Below are positions 1-9,982 of a DNA stretch of 64,000 bases, in pieces (positions within the stretch are counted from its first letter, which is position 1; each line of letters starts with the position of its first letter). The notes under the pieces are model-generated. The model searched no databases. It was not told the origin of the DNA and saw only the letters and a program-made list of their open reading frames with translations. The stretch lies in contig NZ_CP133016.1 in assembly GCF_030866745.1 (NCBI RefSeq), positions 2,032,001 through 2,096,000 on the forward strand, given 5' to 3'. The translations under genes were made by a program, and so were the position numbers. This stretch comes from Sphingomonas flavescens (lineage in GTDB: Bacteria; Pseudomonadota; Alphaproteobacteria; Sphingomonadales; Sphingomonadaceae).

Positions 1-435
1 GTTGATCGTGCCCGACGTAATCGGGTTGGGGTCGTAATAGAGGTTGTAGCCGTTGGCTTGCGAGATGCCGAAATAGTGGATTACGGGGTCGCCCGCGCCG
101 GGCGTGTAGAGAAACGACAAGCTGTTGTTCGCCGCATTGTAGGTGATTGCAAAATCGGACCCCGTCACGGTCGAGAAGAGCGTCGAGACCTCGGTCCCGC
201 CCTGTCCGAAGTTGGCGTTGGAATCGATGCGCGCGATGAGCGGCGAAGAGCCCGCGGTTCCCGGATTGCCCTGCACGACCGTTCCGCTGGTGGTGGCGAA
301 GCAGTTGTTGATGCCGCCGGCCCCGCCGCAGACGTTTCCTGTGAAGCTTCCAATCAACGTGGGTGCGGCAAGCGCGGGCGCGGCCCCAACCATGGTGGCG
401 ACGGCCGCGGCACCCAATAGGGCGGAATTACGCAT
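1..435 (-). CDS. Exported protein, N-terminal part (cut by window edge)
   Basis: Reads without a stop from an ATG at 435 to the window edge, giving 145 residues. Residues 1-23 form a clear Sec signal peptide ending ALA, before a mature part starting APTLIGSF. The mature region is rich in Gly, Asn, Ser and Thr, with two Cys near residue 38 and a beta-rich look, as in secreted proteins carrying a C-terminal sorting signal such as PEP-CTERM. The C terminus lies outside the window, so the anchor type is only a guess. No enzyme motif is seen. Confidence 0.7.
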   Translation of the reverse strand, partial: MRNSALLGAAAVATMVGAAPALAAPTLIGSFTGNVCGGAGGINNCFATTSGTVVQGNPGTAGSSPLIARIDSNANFGQGGTEVSTLFSTVTGSDFAITYNAANNSLSFLYTPGAGDPVIHYFGISQANGYNLYYDPNPITSGTIN

Positions 436-592
436 GATACCTCCGAGTCCCCGACCGGCGAAGTTCCGGCTGGAACATGGTTAACTCTTTGTAAATTGGC
501 TTGTTCCAGCGGTCGGATTAAATTTGTTGAGCGCGCTTATTTAGCCGGGGCGGAGGTTGCGCGGCTCGGCCGAAGGTGAGACGAAGCCGCGG

Positions 593-1048
593 ATGCCCGC
601 CGATTTCGAAGGCCGTATTCTCAGTGCGTGGCCGCTGCACGAGCGGCAACGAGTCTTCGAAATGGGCTGCATCATCCAGTCGCCGGCGATTGGCCTCGCC
701 GAATTGGCGGCGCGGCAGGCGCTCGGGCAAAGATCCGCTGGTTGGTGGGAATGCGAGCTTGCCGATGATCGGCTGACGTGGACAGCGGGCATCTACCGGA
801 TTTTCGGTTTTCAGGACGGTGCTCGGGTGGCCCGCAGCGATACCGTCGCCTGTTACGTTGAAGATTCGCGGGTGAAGATGGAACGGCTGCGGTCCATCGC
901 CGTCAGCGCCGGCTCCGCATTCGTGCTCGATGCCCAGATCCGGCCCGCCGACGGGGAAGCGGACCGATGGATGCGCCTAATGGGTACGGCGGTCCGCGGA
1001 GAAGACGGGCTCGTAACCCATCTTCAGGGCCTGAAATTCCAGATCTGA
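593..1048 (+). CDS. PAS-domain protein, single domain
   Basis: A 151-residue protein with one PAS fold. The stretch WWECELADDRLTWTAGIYRIFGF is the typical PAS_3 entry, and the ending on 'RLMGTAVRGEDG..THLQG' is the usual last strand. There is no kinase, GGDEF or DNA-binding domain, so it may be a free sensory module or a partner of a separate kinase. The start is uncertain: TTG 557, ATG 593 and ATG 662 are in frame, and only a weak GGTGAG lies upstream of 593. The PAS core begins after 720 in every case. Confidence 0.65.
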   Translation: MPADFEGRILSAWPLHERQRVFEMGCIIQSPAIGLAELAARQALGQRSAGWWECELADDRLTWTAGIYRIFGFQDGARVARSDTVACYVEDSRVKMERLRSIAVSAGSAFVLDAQIRPADGEADRWMRLMGTAVRGEDGLVTHLQGLKFQI

Positions 1049-1051
1049 AGC

Positions 1052-1738
1052 TTACGCCAGCTTCTCGGCGTAGATCATCCGCCCACCGGCCAAACGGCGC
1101 ATCACATCATACTGGCTCTGGCGGCTCATCGCGAAGCAGCCCTCCGAGCGGCCGAGCTTGCCATGCAACGGGATCATGTCGTCCTCGGCATACCAGGCAT
1201 TGTGGATGACGATCGCGCGCGGCTCAGCATTGTAATTGCTCATGTCGAGCCCGCGGACTTTCATCGAAAGCCCGTACTTGCCGTTGTAATAGTCGCCGGT
1301 GAGATAGGCGCCGTTGGAGCTCGCGTAGGAGCCGAAGTCGTTCGAGAAGCGCTCGACGAAGCCCGAATGATCGGGATCCGACCCGCGGCCGTGCGCGACG
1401 CGGTGACTTTCGACTTCACCGCTCAGGAGGTTTACGACGTAAAAGCGCTCTTCGCTGGACGGACGATTGAAGTCGACAACGCCGATGGAATCGCGCGGAT
1501 AGACGCGATGGGCATCGAGCGCGGCCTTGGCCTTGGCGAACAGCTGCGGGTCGATTCCGCCCGGAGCGGAGGGCGTCAGCACCTGGGCGGCCGGCGGCGG
1601 CGCGAGCGGTGCGAGGGGGTCGGGAGTCGTCGGCAGGACCAGCGACGGCAGGACGCTCGAACTTGCGGCAGTAGAGATGATCGCCCCGGCAGCGCCATAA
1701 GCGCCCAGACGCAACATTTCCCTACGGTTGAACGACAT
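1052..1738 (-). CDS. Murein L,D-transpeptidase catalytic domain protein (YkuD_2-like)
   Basis: A 228-residue exported protein. The N terminus MSFNRREMLRLG has a twin-arginine pattern (Arg5-Arg6) followed by an Ala-rich hydrophobic segment. A Pro-rich linker (about 35-60) leads to the catalytic domain. The signature HGKLGRSEGCFAM (His192, Cys201) matches the variant L,D-transpeptidase family in which SEGCF replaces the classical SHGC motif. It probably cross-links or modifies peptidoglycan stems in the periplasm. It ends four bases from the convergent PAS gene. Confidence 0.85.
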   Translation of the reverse strand: MSFNRREMLRLGAYGAAGAIISTAASSSVLPSLVLPTTPDPLAPLAPPPAAQVLTPSAPGGIDPQLFAKAKAALDAHRVYPRDSIGVVDFNRPSSEERFYVVNLLSGEVESHRVAHGRGSDPDHSGFVERFSNDFGSYASSNGAYLTGDYYNGKYGLSMKVRGLDMSNYNAEPRAIVIHNAWYAEDDMIPLHGKLGRSEGCFAMSRQSQYDVMRRLAGGRMIYAEKLA

Positions 1739-2026
1739 CCGTTACCCTCCCGGTGAAACGGAGGGTTTATCAGTGAAAGGGTTAACTGCGCATAACCCAA
1801 AGCTTGCGGTTTCCGCTTCTATCGTGCTGAGCCAACGGTTCGCCGCAAGTTACGCGATTGATTCAAGAATTCGGCACGGGTTGAACGGCTTGGATGCGGC
1901 TGCTACAGGGCCCCCGCCGCCGAGGTCAGCCTCTGGAGGCCGATAGCTATTGCATGAGCCGCCGCTACGGGTGTTCGTCCGCCGGGGTGAAGCGGTTCTC
2001 TACAGAAGGGATTGTGACGGGTTTTT

Positions 2027-2233
2027 ATGCAGATCATCGTTCGCGACAATAACGTCGAGCAGGCGCTGCGCGCGCTCAAGAAGAAGCTGCAGCGCGAGGG
2101 CGTCTACCGCGAGATGAAGCTGCGCCGTCATTACGAAAAGCCGTCGGAAAAGCGTGCGCGCGAGCGTGCTGCCGCCATCCGCCGCGCCCGCAAGCTCGAG
2201 CGCAAGCGCGCCGAGCGCGAAGGTTCGCGCTAA
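2027..2233 (+). CDS. rpsU: 30S ribosomal protein S21
   Basis: A 68-residue, very basic protein starting [19 protein letters not shown], the diagnostic S21 beginning, and ending in an Arg/Lys/Glu-rich helix. S21 joins the small ribosomal subunit near the 3' end of 16S rRNA and helps initiation. Length is as expected for alphaproteobacteria. A 288-bp gene-free region precedes it and presumably holds its promoter, but I could not place clear -35/-10 boxes. A membrane FKBP gene follows after 16 bp. Confidence 0.97.
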   Translation: MQIIVRDNNVEQALRALKKKLQREGVYREMKLRRHYEKPSEKRARERAAAIRRARKLERKRAEREGSR

Positions 2234-2249
2234 GCCTTAGCGCCGACCC

Positions 2250-2780
2250 GTGTCCGTCGCCGAAGCCGCTGATCGTCCCGCTCATCGCGGCCGGGCTGCC
2301 GCGTTGTGGATCGGGTTTCTCCTCGTCATTGCCGCCGGCATCGGGCTGGCCTGGATCGGTGCCGGCTCCCTTCGGCCGGTAGTCACCGAAAGCGGGCTCC
2401 AGTTCCGCACCGTGAAGGCGGGCAAGGGTGAGCCGATCGGCCGCGCCGACGCGGCGCTGATGGATTATGTGCTGACCGCCGACGACGGCACGGTGATCGA
2501 CAGCAGCGAATCGCACCAGGGCCCGCAGCCGTTCACCATGGATCAGGTCTTCCCCGGCTTTGCCGAGGCGATGACGCGGATGAGCGAAGGCGGCGAGTAT
2601 CGCTTCACCATGCCGCAGAAGCTGGCGTTTGGCGCGGGTCCGCCGCCGCCTGGCTTCCCCAAGGACAGCAAGCTTACGTTCGACGTTCGGGTCCGGAAGA
2701 TCGTCCGCGGCGGCGCCGCGATGATGCAGCAGATGCAGGCACAGCAGGGGCAGGGTCAGCAGGGGCAGCCCCAGCAATAG
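2250..2780 (+). CDS. Membrane-anchored FKBP-type peptidyl-prolyl isomerase
   Basis: A 176-residue protein from GTG 2250. Residues 20-38 form one transmembrane anchor with a short cytoplasmic N terminus. Residues 45-155 form an FKBP domain (SGLQFRTVKAGKGE, TADDGTVIDSS, FPGFAEAMTRMSEGGEYRF). A Gln/Gly/Met-rich tail follows (about 158-176). It should catalyse prolyl cis-trans isomerisation in the periplasm. It follows rpsU closely. Its last 107 bp overlap the 3' end of the convergent AI-2E permease gene. Confidence 0.88.
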   Translation: MSVAEAADRPAHRGRAAALWIGFLLVIAAGIGLAWIGAGSLRPVVTESGLQFRTVKAGKGEPIGRADAALMDYVLTADDGTVIDSSESHQGPQPFTMDQVFPGFAEAMTRMSEGGEYRFTMPQKLAFGAGPPPPGFPKDSKLTFDVRVRKIVRGGAAMMQQMQAQQGQGQQGQPQQ

Positions 2781-3876
2781 GCTCGCGTGCCGGATCGACG
2801 ACCGCTGAGTCGTGATCCTCTCGTTCGGCCTGCTGCTTGCTGAGATCGACCAGCACGACCTTCAACGTCGCCAGGATCGGATCCGCGAAGAGCAGGCCGA
2901 GAATCCCGAATAGCGCGCCCATGAGCAACTGCATTGCCAGCACCAGCGCGGGCGGCAGATCCACTGTCTTGCGGGCGATGTAGGGCAGGACGAGATAGCC
3001 ATCGATGTTCTGCACCAGGAAATAGACGACGATCGCGTAGATGCCCTGATGCGTGCCGGCGCTGAAGCCGACGGCAACCATCAGCAAGCCGCTGGTGATC
3101 GCGCCAATGTTGGGAATGAAGGCGAGCACGCCGGTGACGAGCCCGAGCAAGGCGGCCATTGGCACCCCGCCAAGCGTCAACATGATCCAGGTGAAGACGC
3201 CTTCAAATACCATTCCGACGAGGCGGCCGAACAGAAGGCGGCGAAGCGTGAAACCGACATGTTCGGCAATGCGATAGAAGCCGGCGCGGGCGCGCAGCGG
3301 CAACATCCAGGCGATGCCGCGGTCGTAGATGCGCGGCTCGGCGGCGATGAAGATGCCGATGACGAGCATGGCGATGGCACTGGCGACGGCGCCGAGCACG
3401 CTGCCCACTGCTGTAGTCAGACGGCCGACGGAACCGAGCAGCTGACTGCCGAGATCGGTCGGCGGCCCCTTAGGGATCAGGCCGAGCGATCCGGCGAATT
3501 CCATGAGGCGGTTGAATTGCTGCGTGACGACGGCGCGGAGCGTCTCGAACTGGGCGCCGATGGTCGTGCCGGCGAAGTAGATTACCCAGCCAAGAAATCC
3601 GAAACCGAGCAGCAGGACGAGCAGAAGCCGCCACCCGCGGGCGATCGGCAGGACGCGGCCGAGCAAGCGGACCCCGCCGTCGAGCAGCACGGCGAAAATT
3701 GCGCCGCCGATGATCAGCAGCAGCGGCTGGCCGAGGACAATGACCCCGGCGATCGCCAATGCCATGCCCAGCCAGACGGCCGCCTTGGCCAGCTCACGCC
3801 GGACAAAGGGATCGCGGAACTCCGCCGGGCCGGGCCGCTCGACGTGCGGCTCAACGGTCAGCGGAGACTTGGCCAT
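2674..3876 (-). CDS. AI-2E family transporter / permease
   Basis: A 400-residue polytopic membrane protein with about seven to eight hydrophobic segments and a charged central loop, as in the AI-2E/PerM family. The family core (GVPMAALLGLVTGVLAFIPNIG and PALVLAMQLLMGALFGILGLLFADPI) is present. Members export varied substrates, and the real one cannot be read here. The C-terminal ~45 residues are Pro/Ala and then Arg-rich, and their codons overlap the convergent FKBP gene by 107 bp. Its ATG shares one base with the lepB stop (TGATG), so it is translationally coupled to lepB. Confidence 0.85.
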   Translation of the reverse strand: MAKSPLTVEPHVERPGPAEFRDPFVRRELAKAAVWLGMALAIAGVIVLGQPLLLIIGGAIFAVLLDGGVRLLGRVLPIARGWRLLLVLLLGFGFLGWVIYFAGTTIGAQFETLRAVVTQQFNRLMEFAGSLGLIPKGPPTDLGSQLLGSVGRLTTAVGSVLGAVASAIAMLVIGIFIAAEPRIYDRGIAWMLPLRARAGFYRIAEHVGFTLRRLLFGRLVGMVFEGVFTWIMLTLGGVPMAALLGLVTGVLAFIPNIGAITSGLLMVAVGFSAGTHQGIYAIVVYFLVQNIDGYLVLPYIARKTVDLPPALVLAMQLLMGALFGILGLLFADPILATLKVVLVDLSKQQAEREDHDSAVVDPAREPIAGAAPADPAPAVPASAASSRRRRGRSSGPERRT

Positions 3877-4754
3877 CAGCTATTCCGGAGAGAGGTTCCG
3901 GCCCGTCCGTGACGCAGCGCCTTGAACCAGGTCAACGGGTTCCACCACACGGTCGAGCCGTCGAGCGAGAAGGTGATGAACTCGGCGCGGCCGCCGATAT
4001 TTTCGAGCGGGACCGGACCGCCGAGGCCGCCCTGCCATTCGGGAACGCGGCTGTCGGCGGAATCGTCGCGGTTGTCGCCCATCAGCCAGACGTGGCCCGC
4101 GGGGATGGTCACCGGTCCGAAATTGTCCTCGGCGGACTGGCCGAGTTCGACCGTCTCATAGGTGCGGCCGTTGGGCAGCGTCTCACGCACGACCGGCACG
4201 CGGCAATAGGGCTTTCCGTCCGGTCCCTGGACGCGGAAGTCGTAGAGCGCGGGGTCGCTGCTGGAACCGCACGGAGAGTTGATGTCGATCGGCACCATGT
4301 CCGGCGCCAGCGGCTCGCGCTTCACCAGCTGGTCGTTGATGATCAGGCGGCCGTCGATCATGCGCACCGTGTCTCCGGGCAAGCCGATGACGCGCTTGAT
4401 GTAGTCGCTGCGCTGGCCCGGCGGGGTGACGATGACGATGTCGCCACGCTCGGGCGTGCGGCCGAACAGCCGGCCCTTTATCGGCGGCAGAACGTGAAAG
4501 CTCGGAGAGACCCAGGACCAGCCATAGGGATATTTGCTGACCACCAGCCGGTCGCCGGTGAGCAGGCCCGGCATCATCGATTCCGATGGGATGTAGAACG
4601 GCTTGGCGATGAAGCTGTGGAAGGCCAGCACGGCCAGCAAGACCCAGAGCAGGCCCTTGATCTCGCGCCACAGAGCGGCGCCTTTGCTTTCCGGCTGGGC
4701 TGGAGCGGCGGCGGCCGGTTGTTCCGTGGTCGCCTCGGGGGTCGTGTCGCTCAA
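3876..4754 (-). CDS. lepB: Signal peptidase I
   Basis: A 292-residue inner-membrane serine protease that cleaves Sec signal peptides. One transmembrane segment (about 34-50) precedes the catalytic box PSESMMPG with nucleophile Ser59. The general base is Lys120 in DYIKRVIGLPGD, and the GDNRDDSADSR box is also present. The start is a TTG that directly follows the acpS stop (TAATTG); no ATG occurs before the catalytic Ser. It sits in a pyrE-pdxJ-acpS-lepB operon like those of other sphingomonads, but the AI-2E gene follows where rnc is often found. Confidence 0.95.
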   Translation of the reverse strand: MSDTTPEATTEQPAAAAPAQPESKGAALWREIKGLLWVLLAVLAFHSFIAKPFYIPSESMMPGLLTGDRLVVSKYPYGWSWVSPSFHVLPPIKGRLFGRTPERGDIVIVTPPGQRSDYIKRVIGLPGDTVRMIDGRLIINDQLVKREPLAPDMVPIDINSPCGSSSDPALYDFRVQGPDGKPYCRVPVVRETLPNGRTYETVELGQSAEDNFGPVTIPAGHVWLMGDNRDDSADSRVPEWQGGLGGPVPLENIGGRAEFITFSLDGSTVWWNPLTWFKALRHGRAGTSLRNS

Positions 4755-5162
4755 TTACAGCTCCAGCTTGCGGGCAGTCAGGATAACGAAGGCCTGGGCC
4801 CAAGGGTGATCGTCGGTCATCGTCAGATGTATGTCGATGGCGTGGCCCGCCGGCGCAAGGGCGTCAAGCCGCGCGGCTGCCCCGCCGGTGACGATGATGG
4901 TGGGCGCTCCAGAGGGCGCGTTGACCACGCCGATGTCCTTCATGAAGACACCGCGCTTGAAGCCGGTGCCGACGGCCTTGGAGAACGCCTCCTTGGCGGC
5001 AAAGCGCTTGGCGAGCGTCCCCGCCGCGGTGAACGGGCGGCGCGCGGCCTTGGCCTGCTCGACGTCGGTGAAGACGCGGTTGAGGAAGCGGTCGCCGAAG
5101 CGGTCGAGCGAATTCTGGATCCGCTCGATGTTGCACAGGTCCGAGCCGATGCCGACGATCAC
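4755..5162 (-). CDS. acpS: Holo-[acyl-carrier-protein] synthase
   Basis: Transfers 4'-phosphopantetheine from CoA to apo-ACP. The N-terminal signature [14 protein letters not shown] with the metal-binding Asp, and the [14 protein letters not shown] helix carrying the second acidic ligand, are both present. Start choice: an upstream in-frame ATG at 5189 would lie inside the preceding gene. GTG 5162 overlaps the TGA of the small membrane gene as GTGA and gives a family-length 135-residue protein starting (V)IVGIGSDL. Confidence 0.93.
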   Translation of the reverse strand: MIVGIGSDLCNIERIQNSLDRFGDRFLNRVFTDVEQAKAARRPFTAAGTLAKRFAAKEAFSKAVGTGFKRGVFMKDIGVVNAPSGAPTIIVTGGAAARLDALAPAGHAIDIHLTMTDDHPWAQAFVILTARKLEL

Positions 5163-5353
5163 CGCGCCGCCATCTTCGTAAAAGCCCAAGTCGCTAAGCG
5201 TGCAACAATCACGATCCCCAGCAAAAGTGTCGCAGCACTGACGATTGCGGCATTCCGCCAGCCTGTAGCCGCTTGCCAGCCGACCAATCCAAGAATCGTC
5301 AGCGTAAGCAGAACGACCGCCGGCCGCAGGGCTCGCGAGAGGCGACTGATCAT
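5159..5353 (-). CDS. Small two-helix membrane protein
   Basis: A 64-residue protein with two hydrophobic segments (about 10-27 and 35-52) separated by WQAATGWRN. No motif gives a function. It overlaps pdxJ upstream (ATGA) and acpS downstream (GTGA) by four bases each, so it is almost certainly translated as part of this operon. I do not recognise the family. Confidence 0.75.
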   Translation of the reverse strand: MISRLSRALRPAVVLLTLTILGLVGWQAATGWRNAAIVSAATLLLGIVIVARLATWAFTKMAAR

Positions 5354-6078
5354 CGCGCCTGATCCATCAGTTCGCGCATGCGGCGGACGCTGGCGTCGAG
5401 GCCGGTGAAGATCGCCTCGCCGATCAGGAAATGGCCGATGTTGAGCTCGGCGATTTGCGGGATGGCAGCGACGGGGATGACGTTGTCGAACGTCAGGCCG
5501 TGGCCGGCGTGCGGCTCGATACCGTTCTTGACGGCTAGCGCGGCGCAGTCCGCGATGCGTTTAAGTTCCTCGGTGCGGGCTTCGCCGCCGCGGTGGGCAT
5601 AGCGGCCGGTGTGGAATTCGACGACGGGAGCGTTGAGGTGGATCGCGGCGTCGATCTGGCGTTCTGACGGCTCGATGAACAGGCTGACGCGGACGCCCGC
5701 GTCGGACAGGCGCGCGACCATCGGCGCCAGCGTCTCCCGATGGCCATCGGCATCGAGCCCGCCTTCAGTCGTCCGCTCCTCGCGGCGTTCCGGCACGATG
5801 CAGGCGGCGTGCGGGCGGTGGCGAAGAGCGATCGCCAGCATTTCCTCCGTCGCCGCCATCTCGAGATTCAGCGGAAGGTCAATCTCCGCCATGAGGCGGT
5901 CGATGTCCCTGTCGGTGATGTGGCGGCGGTCTTCGCGAAGGTGGGCGGTGATGCCGTCGGCTCCGGCTTCCGCTGCGAGGATTGCAGCGCGGACCGGGTC
6001 AGGGTGATCGCCACCCCGCGCGTTCCGGATGGTCGCGACATGGTCGATATTGACGCCGAGGCGAAGCTTCCGGGTCAA
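5350..6078 (-). CDS. pdxJ: Pyridoxine 5'-phosphate synthase
   Basis: A 242-residue enzyme that condenses 1-deoxy-D-xylulose 5-phosphate with 3-amino-2-oxopropyl phosphate to make pyridoxine 5'-phosphate, the last ring-forming step of the DXP-dependent vitamin B6 route. It begins [22 protein letters not shown] and has the conserved [16 protein letters not shown] loop, EFHTGRYA, and a C-terminal GHGLTFDNV. The start is TTG 6078, which overlaps the pyrE stop as TTGA. The length is normal for the family. Confidence 0.97.
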   Translation of the reverse strand: MTRKLRLGVNIDHVATIRNARGGDHPDPVRAAILAAEAGADGITAHLREDRRHITDRDIDRLMAEIDLPLNLEMAATEEMLAIALRHRPHAACIVPERREERTTEGGLDADGHRETLAPMVARLSDAGVRVSLFIEPSERQIDAAIHLNAPVVEFHTGRYAHRGGEARTEELKRIADCAALAVKNGIEPHAGHGLTFDNVIPVAAIPQIAELNIGHFLIGEAIFTGLDASVRRMRELMDQAR

Positions 6079-6671
6079 GCGGCTGCGCGGCTTCCGGGTT
6101 TGATGGCGGGGATGGCGGCGAGGTCGTCAGGGACGGCGTCGGCTTCGTAGGTTGGCACGTCGATGCGGATCAGCGGGACAAACGGCACGCCGAGATCGGC
6201 CTTGCCGGAGGAGCGGTCGACGAGTGAAGCTTCGGCGACCACTTCGCCGCCCGCGCGGCGGACGGCGTCGATCGCTTCGCGGGAGGAGAGACCGGTCGTG
6301 ACGACGTCCTCGACCATCAGCGCGCGGGAGCCCGGATCGATCGTGAAGCCGCGGCGGAGTTCGAAAGTGCCATGCGGCCGTTCGAGGAAAATCGCGGGCT
6401 TGCCGAGCGCACGGCCCATTTCATGGCCGATGATGACGCCGCCCATGGCCGGCGACACGACCACATCGATTTGTTCGCGAATGTCCGCCGGGATCCTGGC
6501 GGCAAGCGCGCGTGCCAGCCGCTCGGCGCGGGCGCCATCCATCAGTACGCGCGCGCACTGCAGATATTTCGGACTGCGCAATCCCGACGAGAGAATGAAA
6601 TGCCCTTCGAGCAAGGCGTCGGCGGCGCGGAATTCCGCGAGAACGTCTTCATCGGTCATCATCGCGGGCAT
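6075..6671 (-). CDS. pyrE: Orotate phosphoribosyltransferase
   Basis: Converts orotate and PRPP to OMP in pyrimidine synthesis. The PRPP-binding motif [14 protein letters not shown] and the conserved [16 protein letters not shown] and [17 protein letters not shown] stretches are present. The longest frame starts at 6710, but homologous sequence begins at [19 protein letters not shown] 6671, 6662 and 6659 all fit, and 6671 (198 residues) is chosen. It is first gene of the pyrE-pdxJ-acpS-lepB operon and is divergent from coxB. Confidence 0.93.
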   Translation of the reverse strand: MPAMMTDEDVLAEFRAADALLEGHFILSSGLRSPKYLQCARVLMDGARAERLARALAARIPADIREQIDVVVSPAMGGVIIGHEMGRALGKPAIFLERPHGTFELRRGFTIDPGSRALMVEDVVTTGLSSREAIDAVRRAGGEVVAEASLVDRSSGKADLGVPFVPLIRIDVPTYEADAVPDDLAAIPAIKPGSRAAA

Positions 6672-6811
6672 GGCGTTTAAGCCGCCCTGTGCACGCCAGC
6701 AACACCTCACCCTAAGTCGCGCTTGAGGCTCCAGAAACCCGCGCCTATAGAGCCTGCCAAATCCGGGTTCGCGTTCGCGTTCCCAGTTCCAGACACTGTC
6801 ACGGGGTACAG

Positions 6812-7902
6812 ATGAAACTGATTGGATGGGCGATCGCCTTGGCCGCGGCCGGGCTCACACCTGCAGCCGCGGTGGCGCAGGCACCAGCGCCCAGTCCCGC
6901 GGCCACGACGGCTGCAGCCCCAGCGACCGCGACGCCGCCCGCCGGCACTGCTCAAGACCCGACCAAGGCCGATGCGGCACAGCCGGCAATCGTGCCTGGC
7001 AGCGTCGGCCACATGATCCCGACGCCGGGCGTCGGCGAACCGGATGGCCGCAAGGGCATCCAGATGCAGGTCACGCCGATCGGCGAAGAGGCGTCGAGCT
7101 TCCACAATTACTGGCTGCTGCCGCTGTGCGCGATCATCTCCGTGTTCGTGCTGGCGCTGCTGGTCTACGCGATCCTGCGCTTCCGCCGCGGCGCTAACCC
7201 GACGCCGTCGCGCAACTCGCACAACACCACGCTGGAAGTGGTGTGGACGCTCCTGCCGGTGTTGATCCTGGTCGCGATCGCGATTCCGTCGATCCGCTTG
7301 CTGCGTCACCAGTACACGCCGCCCGCGGCCGATCTGACCGTCAAGGTGATCGGTCACCAATGGTATTGGTCGTACGAGTTGCCGGACCACGGCGTGACCT
7401 TCGACAGCTATATGCTGAAGGAAGCCAACGACCCGACGCGCCAGCCGAACCAGCGCGCCCGCACCGACAATGACGGTCCGCCGCTGCTCGCGGTCGACAC
7501 CGCCTGGTCATTCCGGCGGGTAAGGTCGTGAAGTTCATCGTCACCGCCGACGACGTCATCCATAGCTTCGCGATGCCGGCGTTCTGGATCAAGCAGGACG
7601 CCAACCCCGGCCAGCTGCACGAGACTTGGGCGAAAGTCGACCGGCCGGGCGTGTACTTCGGCCAGTGCTCCGAACTTTGCGGCGCGCGCCATGGTTTCAT
7701 GCCGATCGCCATCGAAGTCGTCCCCGAAGCGCAGTTCGCGCAGTGGGTCGCGCAGAACGGCGGCAAGATGCCGGGCGCCAAGGCCGCTGTCGTTCCGGCC
7801 GCGGCGTCGACCGCCACGCCGGCCGCAGCCGCACCCAATGCGGCCCCGGCTCCCGCAGCCCCTCAGCCCGCGTCCAATCAGGCCGCGACCGCACAGAATT
7901 AA
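6812..7902 (+). CDS. ctaC: Cytochrome c oxidase subunit II, frameshifted in this sequence
   Basis: CuA-bearing subunit of the aa3-type oxidase. The first part (6812-7531) has a signal peptide, an Ala/Pro-rich linker, two transmembrane helices and the VIGHQWYWSYELP aromatic box, then goes out of frame after PPLLAVD. The second part (usable from 7528) continues VKFIVTADDVIHSFAMPAF with the CuA ligands CSELCGARHGFM and an Ala/Pro-rich tail. One missing base near 7498-7501 (gacac where gacaac would restore the frame) explains the break; with it the protein would be about 363 residues. It could be a sequencing error or a true mutation. Confidence 0.9.
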
Positions 7903-7917
7903 GCGAAGAGAGTTCCC

Positions 7918-9591
<1,674 letters not shown>

Positions 9592-9618
9592 TCCGCCGCA
9601 CGAGAGACAAACCGGAAA

Positions 9619-9645
9619 GGCCTCGGGGAAACCCGGGGCCTTTTC
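9619..9645 (+). terminator. Rho-independent terminator after ctaD
   Basis: A nine-base-pair stem (GGCCTCGGG paired with CCCGGGGCC, one T-G pair) closes a GAAA tetraloop and is followed directly by TTTTC. It lies 28 bp after the ctaD stop and should end the ctaC-ctaD transcript. Confidence 0.85.
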
Positions 9646-9709
9646 TTAACCTGCCGCATGAAGCGTGATATGAGCGTTTCACGCACGGTTAACGGCGGGA
9701 GGTGTGTCG

Positions 9710-9982
9710 ATGCCCCAGTTCGTCATTGAGCGGGAAATGCCGGGAGCGGGGCAACTCGGGCCCGAGGACCTTAAGATGGCCTCGCAGACGTCCTGCTCGG
9801 TGCTGCGCGATCTTGGGCCGCAAATCCAGTGGGTGCACAGTTACGTCACCGACAACAAGATCTACTGCCTCTACCGCGCGCCGAACGAGGAGATGATCCG
9901 CGAGCATGCGCAGCGCGGCGGCTTCCCTGCGAACAAGATCGCCCAGGTGCGAACCACGATCGACCCGACCACGGCAGAGTGA
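9710..9982 (+). CDS. DUF4242 protein
   Basis: A 90-residue protein: MPQFVIEREMPGAG at the start and VHSYVTDNKIYCLYRAPNEEMIREHAQRGGFPANKI are the DUF4242 hallmarks. The family is a small ferredoxin-like fold; I recall a member described as nickel-binding, but the role here is unknown. ATG 9710 is preferred over GTG 9704 because GGGAGG (9697-9702) is well spaced from it. It overlaps the TIR-TPR gene by GTGA, so the two are likely co-translated. Confidence 0.82.
   Translation: MPQFVIEREMPGAGQLGPEDLKMASQTSCSVLRDLGPQIQWVHSYVTDNKIYCLYRAPNEEMIREHAQRGGFPANKIAQVRTTIDPTTAE

Noticed and set aside
1728-1946. 72-residue plus-strand frame between the transpeptidase and rpsU genes
   Set aside because: No ribosome-binding site or motif and it overlaps the transpeptidase start; the region is more likely non-coding.
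3049-3912. 287-residue plus-strand frame
   Set aside because: Antisense to the AI-2E permease, with no motif or ribosome-binding site.
3759-5408. 549-residue open frame on the plus strand
   Set aside because: It lies opposite lepB, acpS and the small membrane gene, which have clear family motifs. Its translation is Arg/Gly/Ala-rich with no motif, as expected for antisense frames in GC-rich DNA.
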